A DNA stretch of 64,000 nt from Oscillospiraceae bacterium NTUH-002-81 (GTDB taxonomy: Bacteria; Bacillota; Clostridia; Lachnospirales; Lachnospiraceae): contig CP136052.1 of assembly GCA_032620915.1 (NCBI GenBank), positions 1,402,501 to 1,466,500 of the forward strand. Reading direction: 5' to 3'. A program made the position numbers and the translations under genes. Each line of letters starts with the position of its first letter. The stretch's first letter is position 1. The notes beneath the pieces were generated by a model that was not told the origin of the DNA, made no database searches, and saw nothing but the letters and a program-made list of their open reading frames with translations. Below are positions 55,798 to 64,000 of the stretch, piece after piece.

Positions 55798-57003
55798 ATG
55801 AAAAAGGGATTTGTGACACGGATTGCCGTACTGGCGCTGTCGGGCATGTTGCTGTCGGGCTGCGGGCTGGTGGATACCGTCTATGACAGTGTGCATCAGG
55901 TGCTGGTTGACAAGCAGGCGGAGATTTACGGAAGACAGTTTACCACACTGACAGAAGAATCCATGTCTGCGGCGGGGGAAGCTGTGACAGAGATGGACTA
56001 TGCCTATGCCCATCTGGATGGGGAGGATCAGACCGTTTATCTGGAGCTTCTGACGATCCTGACCTCCTATGAGGAGGATGTGCGGATCACGTCCATGAAC
56101 CCGGATCAGGTGGATCTGGCCTATCAGGCCATTCTCATGGATCATCCGGAGCTGTTTTATATCAATGGCTACACGATCACCGAGCATACCATCGACGGGC
56201 AGACCGAATTCTACACCTTCTCCGGGCGGTACACGTATACCCGGGAAGAGCGGGACGAGAAGCAGCAGCAGGTGGACGCAGCGGCTGTACAGATCCTCTC
56301 CGACATTCCGGAGGGCGCTTCTGCCTACGAAAAAGAAAAATATATTTATGACTATATCGTACTGCACACTGATTACAATGAGGATGCGCCGGATAACCAG
56401 AACATTTTGAGTGTGCTGTTAAACGGAGAGTCCGTGTGCCAGGGCTATGCCTTTGCCACTCAGTATCTGCTGGAACAGGTGGGCATCCCGTGCACCACCG
56501 TCACCGGCGATGCCAGAAATCCGGAGGGCGTTCTTGTGTCCCACGCCTGGAATTTTGTCCAGCTGGACGGGGAATACTATTATGTGGACACCACCTGGGG
56601 AGACCCGGTGACCGGCATGGATTCCGAGGCGCTGCACCGGATGGGCGATGTTTACGTCAACTATGATTACCTGAATCTGACAACCGCGCAGATTTCCGTG
56701 GATCATACGGCAGATGCTCCGGTGGAGCTGCCGGACTGTACCGCCGTTACCTGGAATTACTACCGGGCAGAGGGGCTGTATTATGAGACGTATGACCGAA
56801 GCCTGCTGGCAGAACGGCTGACAGCTGCTGCAGCCGATGGAAAAACGTACCTGATGATGAAGTTCCCGGACAGCCAGGTGTACGAACAGTACATCAGTCG
56901 TCTGTTTGACGGGCAGGAAATCTTTGGCCTGCTGCCGTCCCTGAAGAGCATTTCCTATACGGCGGATCCCGAGAGCTACCTGTTGATCGTATATTTAGCA
57001 TAA
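55798..57003 (+). CDS. Transglutaminase-like lipoprotein
   Basis: 401 residues. The N-terminus is a lipoprotein signal (VLALSGMLLSGC, Cys at about residue 22), so the protein is anchored on the outer face of the membrane. Residues about 185-260 form a transglutaminase/protease-like core with Cys in GESVCQGYAFATQYL, His in SHAWNFVQLDG and Asp in YYVDTTWGDP. Such secreted domains often cleave or cross-link wall or surface proteins. The ribosome site (AAAGGA) is rather far, so a slightly earlier non-ATG start is possible. Substrate unknown. Confidence 0.8.
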   Translation: MKKGFVTRIAVLALSGMLLSGCGLVDTVYDSVHQVLVDKQAEIYGRQFTTLTEESMSAAGEAVTEMDYAYAHLDGEDQTVYLELLTILTSYEEDVRITSMNPDQVDLAYQAILMDHPELFYINGYTITEHTIDGQTEFYTFSGRYTYTREERDEKQQQVDAAAVQILSDIPEGASAYEKEKYIYDYIVLHTDYNEDAPDNQNILSVLLNGESVCQGYAFATQYLLEQVGIPCTTVTGDARNPEGVLVSHAWNFVQLDGEYYYVDTTWGDPVTGMDSEALHRMGDVYVNYDYLNLTTAQISVDHTADAPVELPDCTAVTWNYYRAEGLYYETYDRSLLAERLTAAAADGKTYLMMKFPDSQVYEQYISRLFDGQEIFGLLPSLKSISYTADPESYLLIVYLA

Positions 57004-57024
57004 CAGTTCAGCCATGATTTCAGG

Positions 57025-57133
57025 CAGTCAGATTTCGGGCTTGCACGAAAATCTGGCTGTTCGAAAGCATGAGGGGAGCGCCTGTCTATGAGCAAAAATG
57101 AGCTGCGCAAGCAGCGGAGAGCGCTGTAGGCGC
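57025..57133 (+). repeat. Structured intergenic element F
   Basis: Hairpin 1: CAGTCAGATTTCG (57025-57037) with CGAAAATCTGGCTG (57046-57059). Junction: GCGCC (57078-57082) with GGCGC (57129-57133), enclosing the perfect GCTGC-GCAA-GCAGC hairpin (57102-57115). TTTTGCGAATGGCG follows, echoing the TGCGAATGG of element copy B. No T run, so not a simple terminator. Confidence 0.45.
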
Positions 57134-57190
57134 GGTTTTGCGAATGGCGCGGCTGGACTGTTATACAATAGTTATAAATATAAAAAGTGT

Positions 57191-57219
57191 TTGCTTTCCC
57201 GGTGGAATCTGTCTATAAT
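57191..57219 (+). promoter_or_regulatory. Promoter of the Asp23 gene
   Basis: TTGCTT (57191-57196) and a perfect TATAAT (57214-57219), 17 bases apart, 33 bases before the start codon. Confidence 0.75.
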
Positions 57220-57252
57220 AGGAATAGCATAAGTGTTACAGGAGGGATAAAG

Positions 57253-57627
57253 ATGTCCGAAGAAAAGAAGAATTCTTATTCTATACATGAAGAACTGAAC
57301 ATGGGTGAGGTGCAGATTGCAGATGAGGTCGTTGCCATCATCGCAGGTCTGGCCGCTACCGAGGTAGAGGGCGTGGCATCCATGGCAGGCAATATCACCA
57401 ATGAGCTGGTGGGCAAGCTGGGAATGAAGAACCTGTCCCGGGGTGTGAAGGTGGCTGTACAGGAGAACGAGGTAACCGTAGAACTGTCCCTGAACATGAG
57501 CTATGGCTACAGCATCCCCAAGACCTCTGCCAAGGTACAGGAGAAGGTCAAATCTGCCATCGAGAGCATGACAGGCTTAAGCGTTGTGGAGGTCAATATC
57601 CACATCGCAGGCGTGGACATGAAGTAA
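57253..57627 (+). CDS. Asp23/Gls24 family envelope stress protein
   Basis: 124 residues from ATG 57253 behind GGAGGG. The Asp23 domain is complete: GEVQIADEVVAIIAGLAATEVEGV, KNLSRGVKVAVQENEV, and VVEVNIHIAGVDMK. The family includes AmaP-associated envelope proteins; in clostridia this gene commonly precedes nusB, as here. The exact role is unclear. Confidence 0.93.
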   Translation: MSEEKKNSYSIHEELNMGEVQIADEVVAIIAGLAATEVEGVASMAGNITNELVGKLGMKNLSRGVKVAVQENEVTVELSLNMSYGYSIPKTSAKVQEKVKSAIESMTGLSVVEVNIHIAGVDMK

Positions 57628-57780
57628 GGGGAATCGAAGATAACAGAATTCAGTGAAAACAGGGAAGAGGCGGCTTGAAGGCTGTCTCTTTTTGTCTCAT
57701 AGGAACCTCGTCCGATAAAACAAAATGATGCGATAAAATATTGCTGAAAGCGTTTGTATGTGGTTTGTGCAAAAGTGACA

Positions 57781-57809
57781 TTGTGTTTTCTTAGGATTGA
57801 AAATACAAT
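57781..57809 (+). promoter_or_regulatory. Promoter of the small toxin gene
   Basis: TTGTGT (57781-57786) and TACAAT (57804-57809) with 17 bases between, 66 bases before the small ORF. Confidence 0.55.
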
Positions 57810-57874
57810 AGAAGCAGGGCAGTTGGAGGACGTGCTTTTCATCCGTTCCGAGTCTTGAGGAAGGGATGATGCTT

Positions 57875-57958
57875 ATGAGTACATATGAAGAATTTATGGT
57901 GATTCTGGCAGTTGCCGGACTGATCGTATCTATTCTGAATCTGAAAAATAAGAAATAG
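57875..57958 (+). CDS. Holin-like type I toxin candidate (27 residues)
   Basis: A 27-codon frame, ATG 57875 to TAG 57956-57958. It encodes a short polar start (STYEEF), one membrane helix (MVILAVAGLIVSILNL) and the basic tail KNKK. This is the pattern of the holin-like / TxpA-BsrG group of type I toxins. It has its own promoter, a GAGGAAGG site and a convergent minus-strand promoter about 100 bases downstream, which together make a toxin/antisense module. Identity rests on pattern and context only. Confidence 0.6.
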   Translation: MSTYEEFMVILAVAGLIVSILNLKNKK

Positions 57959-58049
57959 CCGTCCTGCCCCGACAAGCTTGACGACTATTTCTTAGTATAA
58001 AAGTTTCGCCGGGACGGGTGAAGTGCACTCACCTTCCGACTGTCTTGAT
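57940..58049 (-). ncRNA. Candidate antisense RNA antitoxin
   Basis: Transcription from the minus-strand promoter at 58056-58084 would start near 58049 and run into the 3' end of the small toxin gene. A hairpin with arms CCGTCC and GGACGG followed by CTATTTCTTATTTTT (to about 57940) could end it. The overlap covers the last codons and 3' leader of the toxin, the usual layout of type I antitoxins. The end point is estimated. Confidence 0.5.
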
Positions 58050-58055
58050 ATATAT

Positions 58056-58084
58056 AGTATAGCCATTTCTTTCAAATCTGTCAA
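58056..58084 (-). promoter_or_regulatory. Strong promoter of the antisense RNA
   Basis: On the minus strand TTGACA (58084-58079) and TATACT (58061-58056), 17 bases apart, close to the sigma-A consensus. No protein gene lies downstream on that strand. Confidence 0.75.
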
Positions 58085-58171
58085 CGTGTGAAAAAATCCC
58101 TTTTTAAAACGTTCAGAGTATAGTATAATAAGAAACAAAAGAGAATTTTACATTCCGGGAGGAGTATATTT

Positions 58172-58684
58172 ATGAAAAGAAGAGAGCTGCGGGAACACAT
58201 TTTCCGTCTGCTGTTTCGTGTGGAATTCAACGACGCGGCGGATATGCCGGAGCAGGTAGCACTGTATATGGAGGATCTCCCCATGGCGGGCGAGCAGGAT
58301 CGCCGCTATATCGAAAAGAAATATGAGCTGGTGATGGAGCATCTGGAGAAGATCGATGAGATGCTCAATGAGGCAGCGACCGGATGGAAGGTATCCCGTA
58401 TGGGAAAGGTAGAGCTGACCATCCTGCGTCTGGCTGCTTATGAGATTTATTTTGATGAGGATGTGCCCACGTCGGTTGCCATCAACGAGGCCGTGGAGAT
58501 GGCCAAGGAGTTCGGCGGAGACGAGTCCCCGGCGTTTATCAACGGCGTACTGGGCAAGCTGGTAAAAGCAGAGACGACAGAGGCAGACAGTTCCAGATCC
58601 GCAAAAACAGAGACTGACGGTGAAAAGCCTGTCAAAGAAGCAGAGCAGAAAGAAGCAGCCGTGTCTGAGCCGAAAGAAGTCTAA
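58172..58684 (+). CDS. nusB: Transcription antitermination factor NusB
   Basis: 170 residues. The all-helical NusB fold is visible: RRELREHIFRLLFRVEFN at the N-terminus, RMGKVELTILRLAAYEI near residue 77, and TSVAINEAVEMAKEFGGDES with FINGVLGKL. NusB binds boxA with NusE in rRNA antitermination. A charged tail of about 35 residues (rich in Glu, Lys, Ala) extends past the normal end of the domain. First gene of the nusB-xseA-xseB-ispA-dxs-tlyA-nadK run; ribosome site GGGAGGAG. Confidence 0.93.
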   Translation: MKRRELREHIFRLLFRVEFNDAADMPEQVALYMEDLPMAGEQDRRYIEKKYELVMEHLEKIDEMLNEAATGWKVSRMGKVELTILRLAAYEIYFDEDVPTSVAINEAVEMAKEFGGDESPAFINGVLGKLVKAETTEADSSRSAKTETDGEKPVKEAEQKEAAVSEPKEV

Positions 58685-58737
58685 AACGCACACCGGCTGT
58701 GGAAATACAGGAAACAGGGAATCATCGGAAGGCGGGG

Positions 58738-59976
58738 ATGTGTCAGATGCCGCAGACAGGAATCCGCCCGACGCGGCGGGCATATACGGTCGGACAGGTG
58801 AACACGTACATCAAGAACATGTTCGTCCAGGATTTTATGCTGAATCATATTTATGTGAAGGGAGAAGTCTCGAACTGTAAATATCATACATCGGGACACA
58901 TTTATTTTTCCCTGAAGGATGAGACCGGAACGCTCTCCTGCGTGATGTTTGCGGGAAACCGGAAAGGTCTCTCTTTTCGTATGCAGGAAGGACAGGATGT
59001 GCTGGTGCTGGGAAGCGTCAGTGTCTACGAGCGGGACGGCAAGTACCAGCTGTACGCCAGAGAGATCATGCTGGACGGAGAAGGGCTTCTCTACCAGAAG
59101 TTTCTGGCGCTGAAAAGAGAACTGGAAGAGATGGGCATGTTTGATGCGTGCTACAAGCAGCCCATTCCCAAATACATCCGGCGACTAGGGGTGGTGACAG
59201 CGCCCACCGGGGCGGCCATCCAGGATATCCGCAACATTTCCCACCGGCGCAATCCCTTTGTCCAGATCATCCTCTACCCGGCGCTGGTGCAGGGAGAGGG
59301 GGCGGCAGGCAGCGTAGCAAAAGGCATCCGCCTGTTGGACGAGCTTGGTGTGGATACGATCATTGTGGGCCGCGGCGGCGGTTCCATGGAGGATCTGTGG
59401 GCATTTAACGAAGAGATCGTTGCCCGGGCCATTTTTGAGTGTCGGACGCCCATCATTTCCGCGGTGGGCCATGAGACGGATACGACCATTGCGGATTACG
59501 CGGCGGATTTGCGGGCGCCCACGCCCTCGGCGGCGGCAGAACTGGCGGTGGCGGATGTCCGGCAGCTGCTGGATCAGCTGACGGAATGTCACAGACAGCT
59601 AAACCGGCTACTCATGGATCGGATCGTGCTGGCGGAAAAACGGTGCGAGCAGTATGAACTGCGGCTGACCCACGCCAGTCCCCAGAACCAGATCCGGGAG
59701 AAGCGGCAGCAGGCCGCCCAGCTGACGGACCAGCTGGAGCAGCTCATGGAACAGAAGCTGGAACAGAAGCGGCATGCGCTGGATCTTTATGTGCGAAAAT
59801 TAGAGGGACTTTCTCCGCTGGAACGGCTGAAACAGGGCTTTTCCTACACGGCGGACAGCGCGGGAAGGGCCGTGACGGACATCGGCCAGGTGGAGCCGGG
59901 CGATCCGGTGAAGATCTATGTGGCCAACGGACGGATCGATGCCGTGGTGAAAGAGAAGACCGCGATCCGCAGGTAA
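58738..59976 (+). CDS. xseA: Exodeoxyribonuclease VII large subunit
   Basis: About 412 residues from ATG 58738 (GGAAGGCGGGG upstream; ATG 58747 is an alternative). N-terminal OB-fold (YTVGQVNTYIKNMF; VKGEVSNCKYHTSGHIYFSL), then the nuclease core with TAPTGAAIQDIRNI, VGRGGGSMEDLWAFNE and AVGHETDTTIADYAADLRAP, and a long coiled-coil region (residues about 280-360) rich in Gln and Glu. It degrades single-stranded DNA together with XseB. Confidence 0.95.
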   Translation: MCQMPQTGIRPTRRAYTVGQVNTYIKNMFVQDFMLNHIYVKGEVSNCKYHTSGHIYFSLKDETGTLSCVMFAGNRKGLSFRMQEGQDVLVLGSVSVYERDGKYQLYAREIMLDGEGLLYQKFLALKRELEEMGMFDACYKQPIPKYIRRLGVVTAPTGAAIQDIRNISHRRNPFVQIILYPALVQGEGAAGSVAKGIRLLDELGVDTIIVGRGGGSMEDLWAFNEEIVARAIFECRTPIISAVGHETDTTIADYAADLRAPTPSAAAELAVADVRQLLDQLTECHRQLNRLLMDRIVLAEKRCEQYELRLTHASPQNQIREKRQQAAQLTDQLEQLMEQKLEQKRHALDLYVRKLEGLSPLERLKQGFSYTADSAGRAVTDIGQVEPGDPVKIYVANGRIDAVVKEKTAIRR

Positions 59977-60000
59977 GAGCAGCAGAAAGGCAGGGGCATT

Positions 60001-60222
60001 ATGGATATGGAGAAAGATAACCGGGAAGAGACGCTGGAAGAACTTTTCGGCAGACTGGACCGGATCATTGCGAAGCTGGAAGACCGGGATACGACGCTGG
60101 AGGATTCCTTTGCTGCCTACGAGCAGGGCGTCCGTTATCTGAAAGCGTGCAACGACAAGATCGATAAAATAGAGAAAAAGATGCTGGTCATCAATGAAAG
60201 CGGTGGTTTGGATGAGTTTTAA
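60001..60222 (+). CDS. xseB: Exodeoxyribonuclease VII small subunit
   Basis: 73 residues: ETLEELFGRLDRIIAKLEDR followed by TTLEDSFAAYEQGVRYLKAC, the standard two-helix hairpin. Several copies bind the XseA coiled coil. The end overlaps ispA by 11 bases. Confidence 0.95.
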   Translation: MDMEKDNREETLEELFGRLDRIIAKLEDRDTTLEDSFAAYEQGVRYLKACNDKIDKIEKKMLVINESGGLDEF

Positions 60223-61099
60223 AGAGACACTGAACAAAAAAGTAACAGAGGCAGAGAAAGTCATTACCGCCTACCTTCCGGAGGAGGCCGGTTTTCAGCG
60301 GACGGTTATTGATGCCATGAATTACAGCGTGCAGGCCGGAGGCAAACGACTGCGCCCCATTTTTATGAAGGAATGCTACACGCTGTTTGGCGGTAAGGGA
60401 AAGGTCATTGAGCCGTTCATGGCAGCCATGGAGATGATCCACACCTATTCCCTGGTGCACGATGATCTGCCGGCTATGGATAACGATGAGTACCGCCGGG
60501 GCAGAAAGACGACCCATATCATGTACGGGGAAGCCATGGGCATTCTGGCCGGGGACGGTCTTCTGAACTATGCCTTTGAGACGGCCATCAAGGCTTTTAC
60601 CGTGGATCCGGACAACCGGCATATCCCGGCGGCCTTGAAGATCCTGGCAGAAAAGGCAGGCATTTACGGCATGATCGGCGGTCAGACCGTGGATGTGGAA
60701 TCCGAGGGCCTGCCCCTGGACCGGGAGAAGCTGGATTTTATTTACCGGCTGAAGACCAGTGCCCTTATCGAGGCATCCATGATGATCGGGGCGGTGCTGG
60801 CAGGGGCATCGGAAGAACAGGTGGCCCGGGTGGAGGCGGCTGCGGCGGATATCGGCCTGGCGTTCCAGATCCAGGACGACATTCTGGATGTGACCAGCAC
60901 CACAGAGGTGCTGGGCAAACCGATCCACAGTGATGAGAAAAACCATAAGACAACATACGTGACGCTGGAAGGTCTTGACAAAGCGTCCAAGGATGTGGAG
61001 GAGATTTCCGGGCGTGCCCTGGATGTGCTGAAAACGTTCCCGGGCAGAAATACATTCCTGGAGGAACTGGTGGCATATCTCATCCACAGAGAGAAATAG
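60212..61099 (+). CDS. ispA: Farnesyl/geranyl diphosphate synthase
   Basis: 295 residues from ATG 60212, inside the end of xseB. Trans-isoprenyl diphosphate synthase with QAGGKRLRPI near residue 37, the first Asp-rich motif SLVHDDLPAMDND near residue 83, and the second QIQDDILD near residue 222. It makes the C15 (or C10-C20) precursor for undecaprenyl phosphate and quinone-like lipids, using IPP/DMAPP from the MEP pathway, whose first enzyme Dxs is encoded next. Confidence 0.95.
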   Translation: MSFKETLNKKVTEAEKVITAYLPEEAGFQRTVIDAMNYSVQAGGKRLRPIFMKECYTLFGGKGKVIEPFMAAMEMIHTYSLVHDDLPAMDNDEYRRGRKTTHIMYGEAMGILAGDGLLNYAFETAIKAFTVDPDNRHIPAALKILAEKAGIYGMIGGQTVDVESEGLPLDREKLDFIYRLKTSALIEASMMIGAVLAGASEEQVARVEAAAADIGLAFQIQDDILDVTSTTEVLGKPIHSDEKNHKTTYVTLEGLDKASKDVEEISGRALDVLKTFPGRNTFLEELVAYLIHREK

Positions 61100-61111
61100 A
61101 GGGATTTTGGC

Positions 61112-62992
61112 GTGCAGTTAGAGAAAATCAATCAGGTGAATGATATCAAACAGCTGAATAAAAAGGAACTGGAAGAGCTGGCGGAGGAGATCCGCAGGTT
61201 TCTGATCGAGAAGATCAGTGTGACCGGCGGACATCTGGCGTCCAATCTGGGCGTGGTGGAGCTGACCATGGCGCTGCATCTGTCCTTTGATCTGCCAAAA
61301 GACAAGATCGTCTGGGATGTGGGACACCAGTCCTATACCCATAAGATCCTCACCGGACGGAAGGACGGCTTTGATACGCTGCGGAAATTCGGCGGCATGA
61401 GCGGCTTCCCCAAGACAAAGGAGAGCGACTGCGACTGCTTTAACACCGGTCACAGCTCCACGTCCATTTCCGCAGGTCTGGGCCTTGCCATGGGAAGAGA
61501 TGCCCTGGGGGAGGACAACTATGTGATCTCCGTCATCGGCGACGGCGCCCTCACCGGCGGCATGGCCTACGAGGCGCTGAACAATGCCTCCCGGATGGAG
61601 ACGAATTTTATCATTGTGCTCAACGACAACAACATGTCCATTTCGGAAAATGTGGGTGGCATGTCCCGGTATTTAAGCGGTCTGCGGACAGCCACGGCCT
61701 ACACGGAGCTGAAGGAGGGCATTTACAATTCCCTGAACAGCATTCCTGTCTACGGGGAAAAGATGGTAAACGGCATCCGCCGGACGAAAAACAGCCTGAA
61801 GCAGTTCGTCATCCCGGGTATGCTGTTTGAAAATATGGGCATCACTTATCTGGGCCCGGTGGACGGCCATGATATCCGCCAGCTGCTGCGGGTATTCCAG
61901 GAGGCCAAACGGGTGAAAGGGCCGGTGCTTGTCCATGTACTGACAAAAAAGGGCAAGGGCTATGCCCCCGCAGAGCGGCATCCGTCCCGGTTTCACGGCG
62001 CGGAGCCCTTCGAGGTGGAGACGGGACTGCCTTCCAGCCGGAAGGCCAAGGCCGGCTATACCGATATCTTTTCCACGGTCATGCGGAAAATGGGTGACCG
62101 GGACGAGAAGGTGGTGGCGATTACCGCAGCCATGCCGGACGGTACCGGCCTGAAGCGGTTCCGCAATATGTTCCCCCAGCGTTTCTTCGACGTGGGCATT
62201 GCGGAGGAGCATGCGGTGACCTTTGCCGCAGGGCTGGCGGCAGCAGGCTTAAAACCGGTGGTGGCGATCTATTCGTCATTTTTGCAGCGGGCTTATGACC
62301 AGATCATCCATGATGTCTGTATCCAGAAGCTGCCGGTGGTGTTTGCGGTAGACCGGGCAGGACTGGTGGGCAGCGATGGGGAGACCCATCAGGGCATTTT
62401 TGATATTTCTTATCTGACCAGCATTCCCAATATGACGCTGATGGCGCCAAAGAACAAATGGGAGCTGTCGGATATGCTGAAATTTGCCATCAACTTTGAC
62501 GGCCCCATTGCCATCCGCTATCCCAGAGGGGAAGCTTACGACGGGCTGTCCCAGTTTCGGGCACCGGTGGCTTACGGCAAGAGCGAGGTGCTCTACGACG
62601 AGTCGGAGATCGCCCTTCTTGCCTTTGGCAGCATGGTGAAGACGGCAGAGGAAGTGCGGCGGCAGTTAAAAGCCTGCGGCTATCAGTGTTCCCTCATCAA
62701 CGCGCGGTTTGCCAAACCGCTGGACGGGGAGATGCTGAAAACAGTGGCATCCGAGCATAAACTGCTGGTGACACTGGAAGAAAATGTGGAAAACGGCGGT
62801 TTTGGAGAGCATGTGCTCCGGTATCTGACAGAGAATCATCTGCAGACGGAATTCCTGGCATGTGCCATTCCGGATGAATATGTGGAGCACGGCAACGTGG
62901 GGCTTCTGAAACAGGAAGTGGGAATTGATGCCCGGACGATCACCGAAAAAGTGATCACCACATATGTGTCCTCCTGCCTGACAGAGGAGTAG
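61112..62992 (+). CDS. dxs: 1-deoxy-D-xylulose-5-phosphate synthase
   Basis: 626 residues from a GTG codon at 61112. A TPP enzyme that condenses pyruvate and glyceraldehyde 3-phosphate in the MEP isoprenoid pathway. Motifs: GGHLASNLGVVELTMALH, VWDVGHQSYTHKILTGR, the TPP motif GDGALTGGMAYEALNNAS near residue 145, the transketolase middle-domain GIAEEHAVTFAAGLA, and DRAGLVGSDGETHQG. Full length. Confidence 0.97.
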   Translation: MQLEKINQVNDIKQLNKKELEELAEEIRRFLIEKISVTGGHLASNLGVVELTMALHLSFDLPKDKIVWDVGHQSYTHKILTGRKDGFDTLRKFGGMSGFPKTKESDCDCFNTGHSSTSISAGLGLAMGRDALGEDNYVISVIGDGALTGGMAYEALNNASRMETNFIIVLNDNNMSISENVGGMSRYLSGLRTATAYTELKEGIYNSLNSIPVYGEKMVNGIRRTKNSLKQFVIPGMLFENMGITYLGPVDGHDIRQLLRVFQEAKRVKGPVLVHVLTKKGKGYAPAERHPSRFHGAEPFEVETGLPSSRKAKAGYTDIFSTVMRKMGDRDEKVVAITAAMPDGTGLKRFRNMFPQRFFDVGIAEEHAVTFAAGLAAAGLKPVVAIYSSFLQRAYDQIIHDVCIQKLPVVFAVDRAGLVGSDGETHQGIFDISYLTSIPNMTLMAPKNKWELSDMLKFAINFDGPIAIRYPRGEAYDGLSQFRAPVAYGKSEVLYDESEIALLAFGSMVKTAEEVRRQLKACGYQCSLINARFAKPLDGEMLKTVASEHKLLVTLEENVENGGFGEHVLRYLTENHLQTEFLACAIPDEYVEHGNVGLLKQEVGIDARTITEKVITTYVSSCLTEE

Positions 62993-62997
62993 GGATC

Positions 62998-63808
62998 ATG
63001 AAAGAACGTTTGGATGTATTGCTGGTCAAAAAAGGACTGGCAGAATCAAGAGAGAAGGCTAAGGCCATCATCATGTCCGGCAACGTGTTTGTGAAAGGCA
63101 TGCGGGAGGACAAGGCGGGCTCCATGTTTGACGAGGCGGCGGATATTGAGGTGCGCGGCCATGTGCTCAAATATGTAAGCCGGGGCGGCCTGAAGCTGGA
63201 AAAGGCCATGGACAATTTTGACGTGGTGCTGGGAAGGCAAGGTGTGCATGGATGTGGGTTCCTCCACCGGCGGTTTTACCGACTGCATGCTGCAGAACGG
63301 CGCGGTGAAGGTATATTCTGTGGATGTGGGACACGGCCAGCTGGCCTGGAAGCTCCGGCAGGATCCACGGGTGGTGTGCATGGAGAAGACGAACATCCGC
63401 TACGTGGTGCCGGAGGACATCCAGGAACCACCGGCCTTTGTATCCATTGATGTGTCCTTTATCTCGCTGACCAAGGTGCTGCCGCCGGTGAAGCAGCTCA
63501 TGACGCCTGACGGCCAGATCGTCTGCCTGATCAAGCCCCAGTTTGAGGCCGGTCGGGAAAAGGTCGGCAAAAAGGGCGTGGTGCGGGATCGCGCCGTCCA
63601 TGAAGAGGTCATTGAAAAAATCGCGGATTTCGCAGGCAGCATCGGTTTTGAACTGCTGAACCTGGAATTTTCTCCGGTAAAAGGGCCGGAGGGAAATATC
63701 GAATACCTGCTTCATCTGCAAAATCACGGGGACGATACGCCAAGACCCGAGCGGCCCTTTGTGGTGTCAGATGTGGTGACCCGCGCCCATGATGCGCTGG
63801 ATCAATAA
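62998..63808 (+). CDS. tlyA: TlyA family rRNA methyltransferase/hemolysin-like protein, frameshifted
   Basis: An S4 RNA-binding domain (RLDVLLVKKGLAESREKAK, residues 3-65) and a SAM-dependent FtsJ-like methyltransferase domain. The S4 part is in frame to DNFDVVL near residue 78. GGG at 63231-63233 should be GG; removing one G gives EGKVCMDVGSSTGGFTDCML (the SAM motif) and the rest to 63808. Corrected length is 269 residues, normal. TlyA enzymes methylate rRNA ribose. The shift is probably a sequence error. Confidence 0.9.
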
Positions 63809-63834
63809 CGGCTTCTTCGGAAAAGGAAAAATTT

Positions 63835-64000
63835 ATGGAACATTTTTATATCATAGCGAACAGTGAAAAGCCGGAGAGTGTGACGCTGCGGGATAAAATT
63901 GTCGGATATTTGAATCGCCGCGGCAAAACGTGTTCATATCAGGAAAATGCGCAGCCTTCGGAAAATCATGCATACTCGTTTACAGACCCGGCCAGGGTGC
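63835..64000 (+). CDS. nadK: NAD kinase, N-terminal fragment (runs off the window)
   Basis: ATG 63835 behind AAAGGAAAA opens EHFYIIANSEKPESVTLRDK and LNRRGKTCSY, and remains open to the window end. The N-terminal pattern and the position after tlyA fit NAD kinase of clostridia. The catalytic GGDGT motif lies beyond the edge, so the call leans on synteny. Confidence 0.7.
   Translation, partial: MEHFYIIANSEKPESVTLRDKIVGYLNRRGKTCSYQENAQPSENHAYSFTDPARV

Overview
The window is a GC-rich chromosomal segment of an anaerobic, spore-forming Firmicute, most likely a gut-type Lachnospiraceae (Clostridia). The evidence is a complete spoIIIAA-AH operon, a CIRCE-controlled groESL operon, an electron-bifurcating Hnd-type [FeFe]-hydrogenase, oxygen-sensitive Fe-S enzymes, and the clostridial order asp23-nusB-xseA-xseB-ispA-dxs-tlyA-nadK. 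Species-level identity cannot be read from the sequence.

Layout. 0-4 kb: tail of a tryptophan operon (trpD-C-F-B-A) with translational overlaps. 4-8 kb: a DUF1576 membrane protein on the minus strand, then groES-groEL. 8-20 kb: a cytosolic CitA/DcuS-type kinase and its CitB-type regulator, then a fermentation locus (CoA-transferase, hndABCD, PduL phosphotransacylase, a half-size 3-hydroxyacyl-CoA dehydrogenase domain, a SucD-like CoA-acylating aldehyde dehydrogenase), closed by a second CitB-type regulator. Together these genes could interconvert acyl-CoA, acyl-phosphate and aldehyde while disposing of NADH and ferredoxin electrons as H2. 20-28 kb: a FUSC-HAD fusion, a MalT-like regulator, a small wall-anchored protein, guaB, a DUF2798 membrane protein with a riboswitch-like leader, an amidase and a MATE pump. 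29-32.6 kb: an MFS-SDR-Fe-S aldo/keto reductase cluster. 32.7-35.6 kb: an AT-rich AbiE toxin-antitoxin locus and three decayed genes. 35.6-42.3 kb: a MetE-like methyltransferase, DUF3842, and a 1525-residue surface protein. 42.4-46.7 kb: truA, a PHP phosphatase, a MoxR/VWA pair and a thioesterase. 47-53 kb: spoIIIA. 53-64 kb: deoB, prfC, a transglutaminase lipoprotein, asp23, an unlisted type I toxin-antitoxin candidate, and nusB through nadK (cut by the window end).

Two window-wide patterns matter. First, five housekeeping or core genes (trpC, groEL, the CoA-transferase, hndC, tlyA) carry single frameshifts, four of them one extra base in a short G or C run. This looks like sequencing or assembly error, not biology. 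Second, at least three intergenic sites carry the same two-hairpin element (about 31.28, 44.12 and 44.48 kb). Each is in sense orientation and ends 29-63 bases before a start codon. Paired bases change together between copies, which is evidence for a conserved RNA structure. Related, less regular structured segments occur near 7.8, 37.6 and 57.1 kb. I do not recognise this element and consider it the best candidate for something undescribed.
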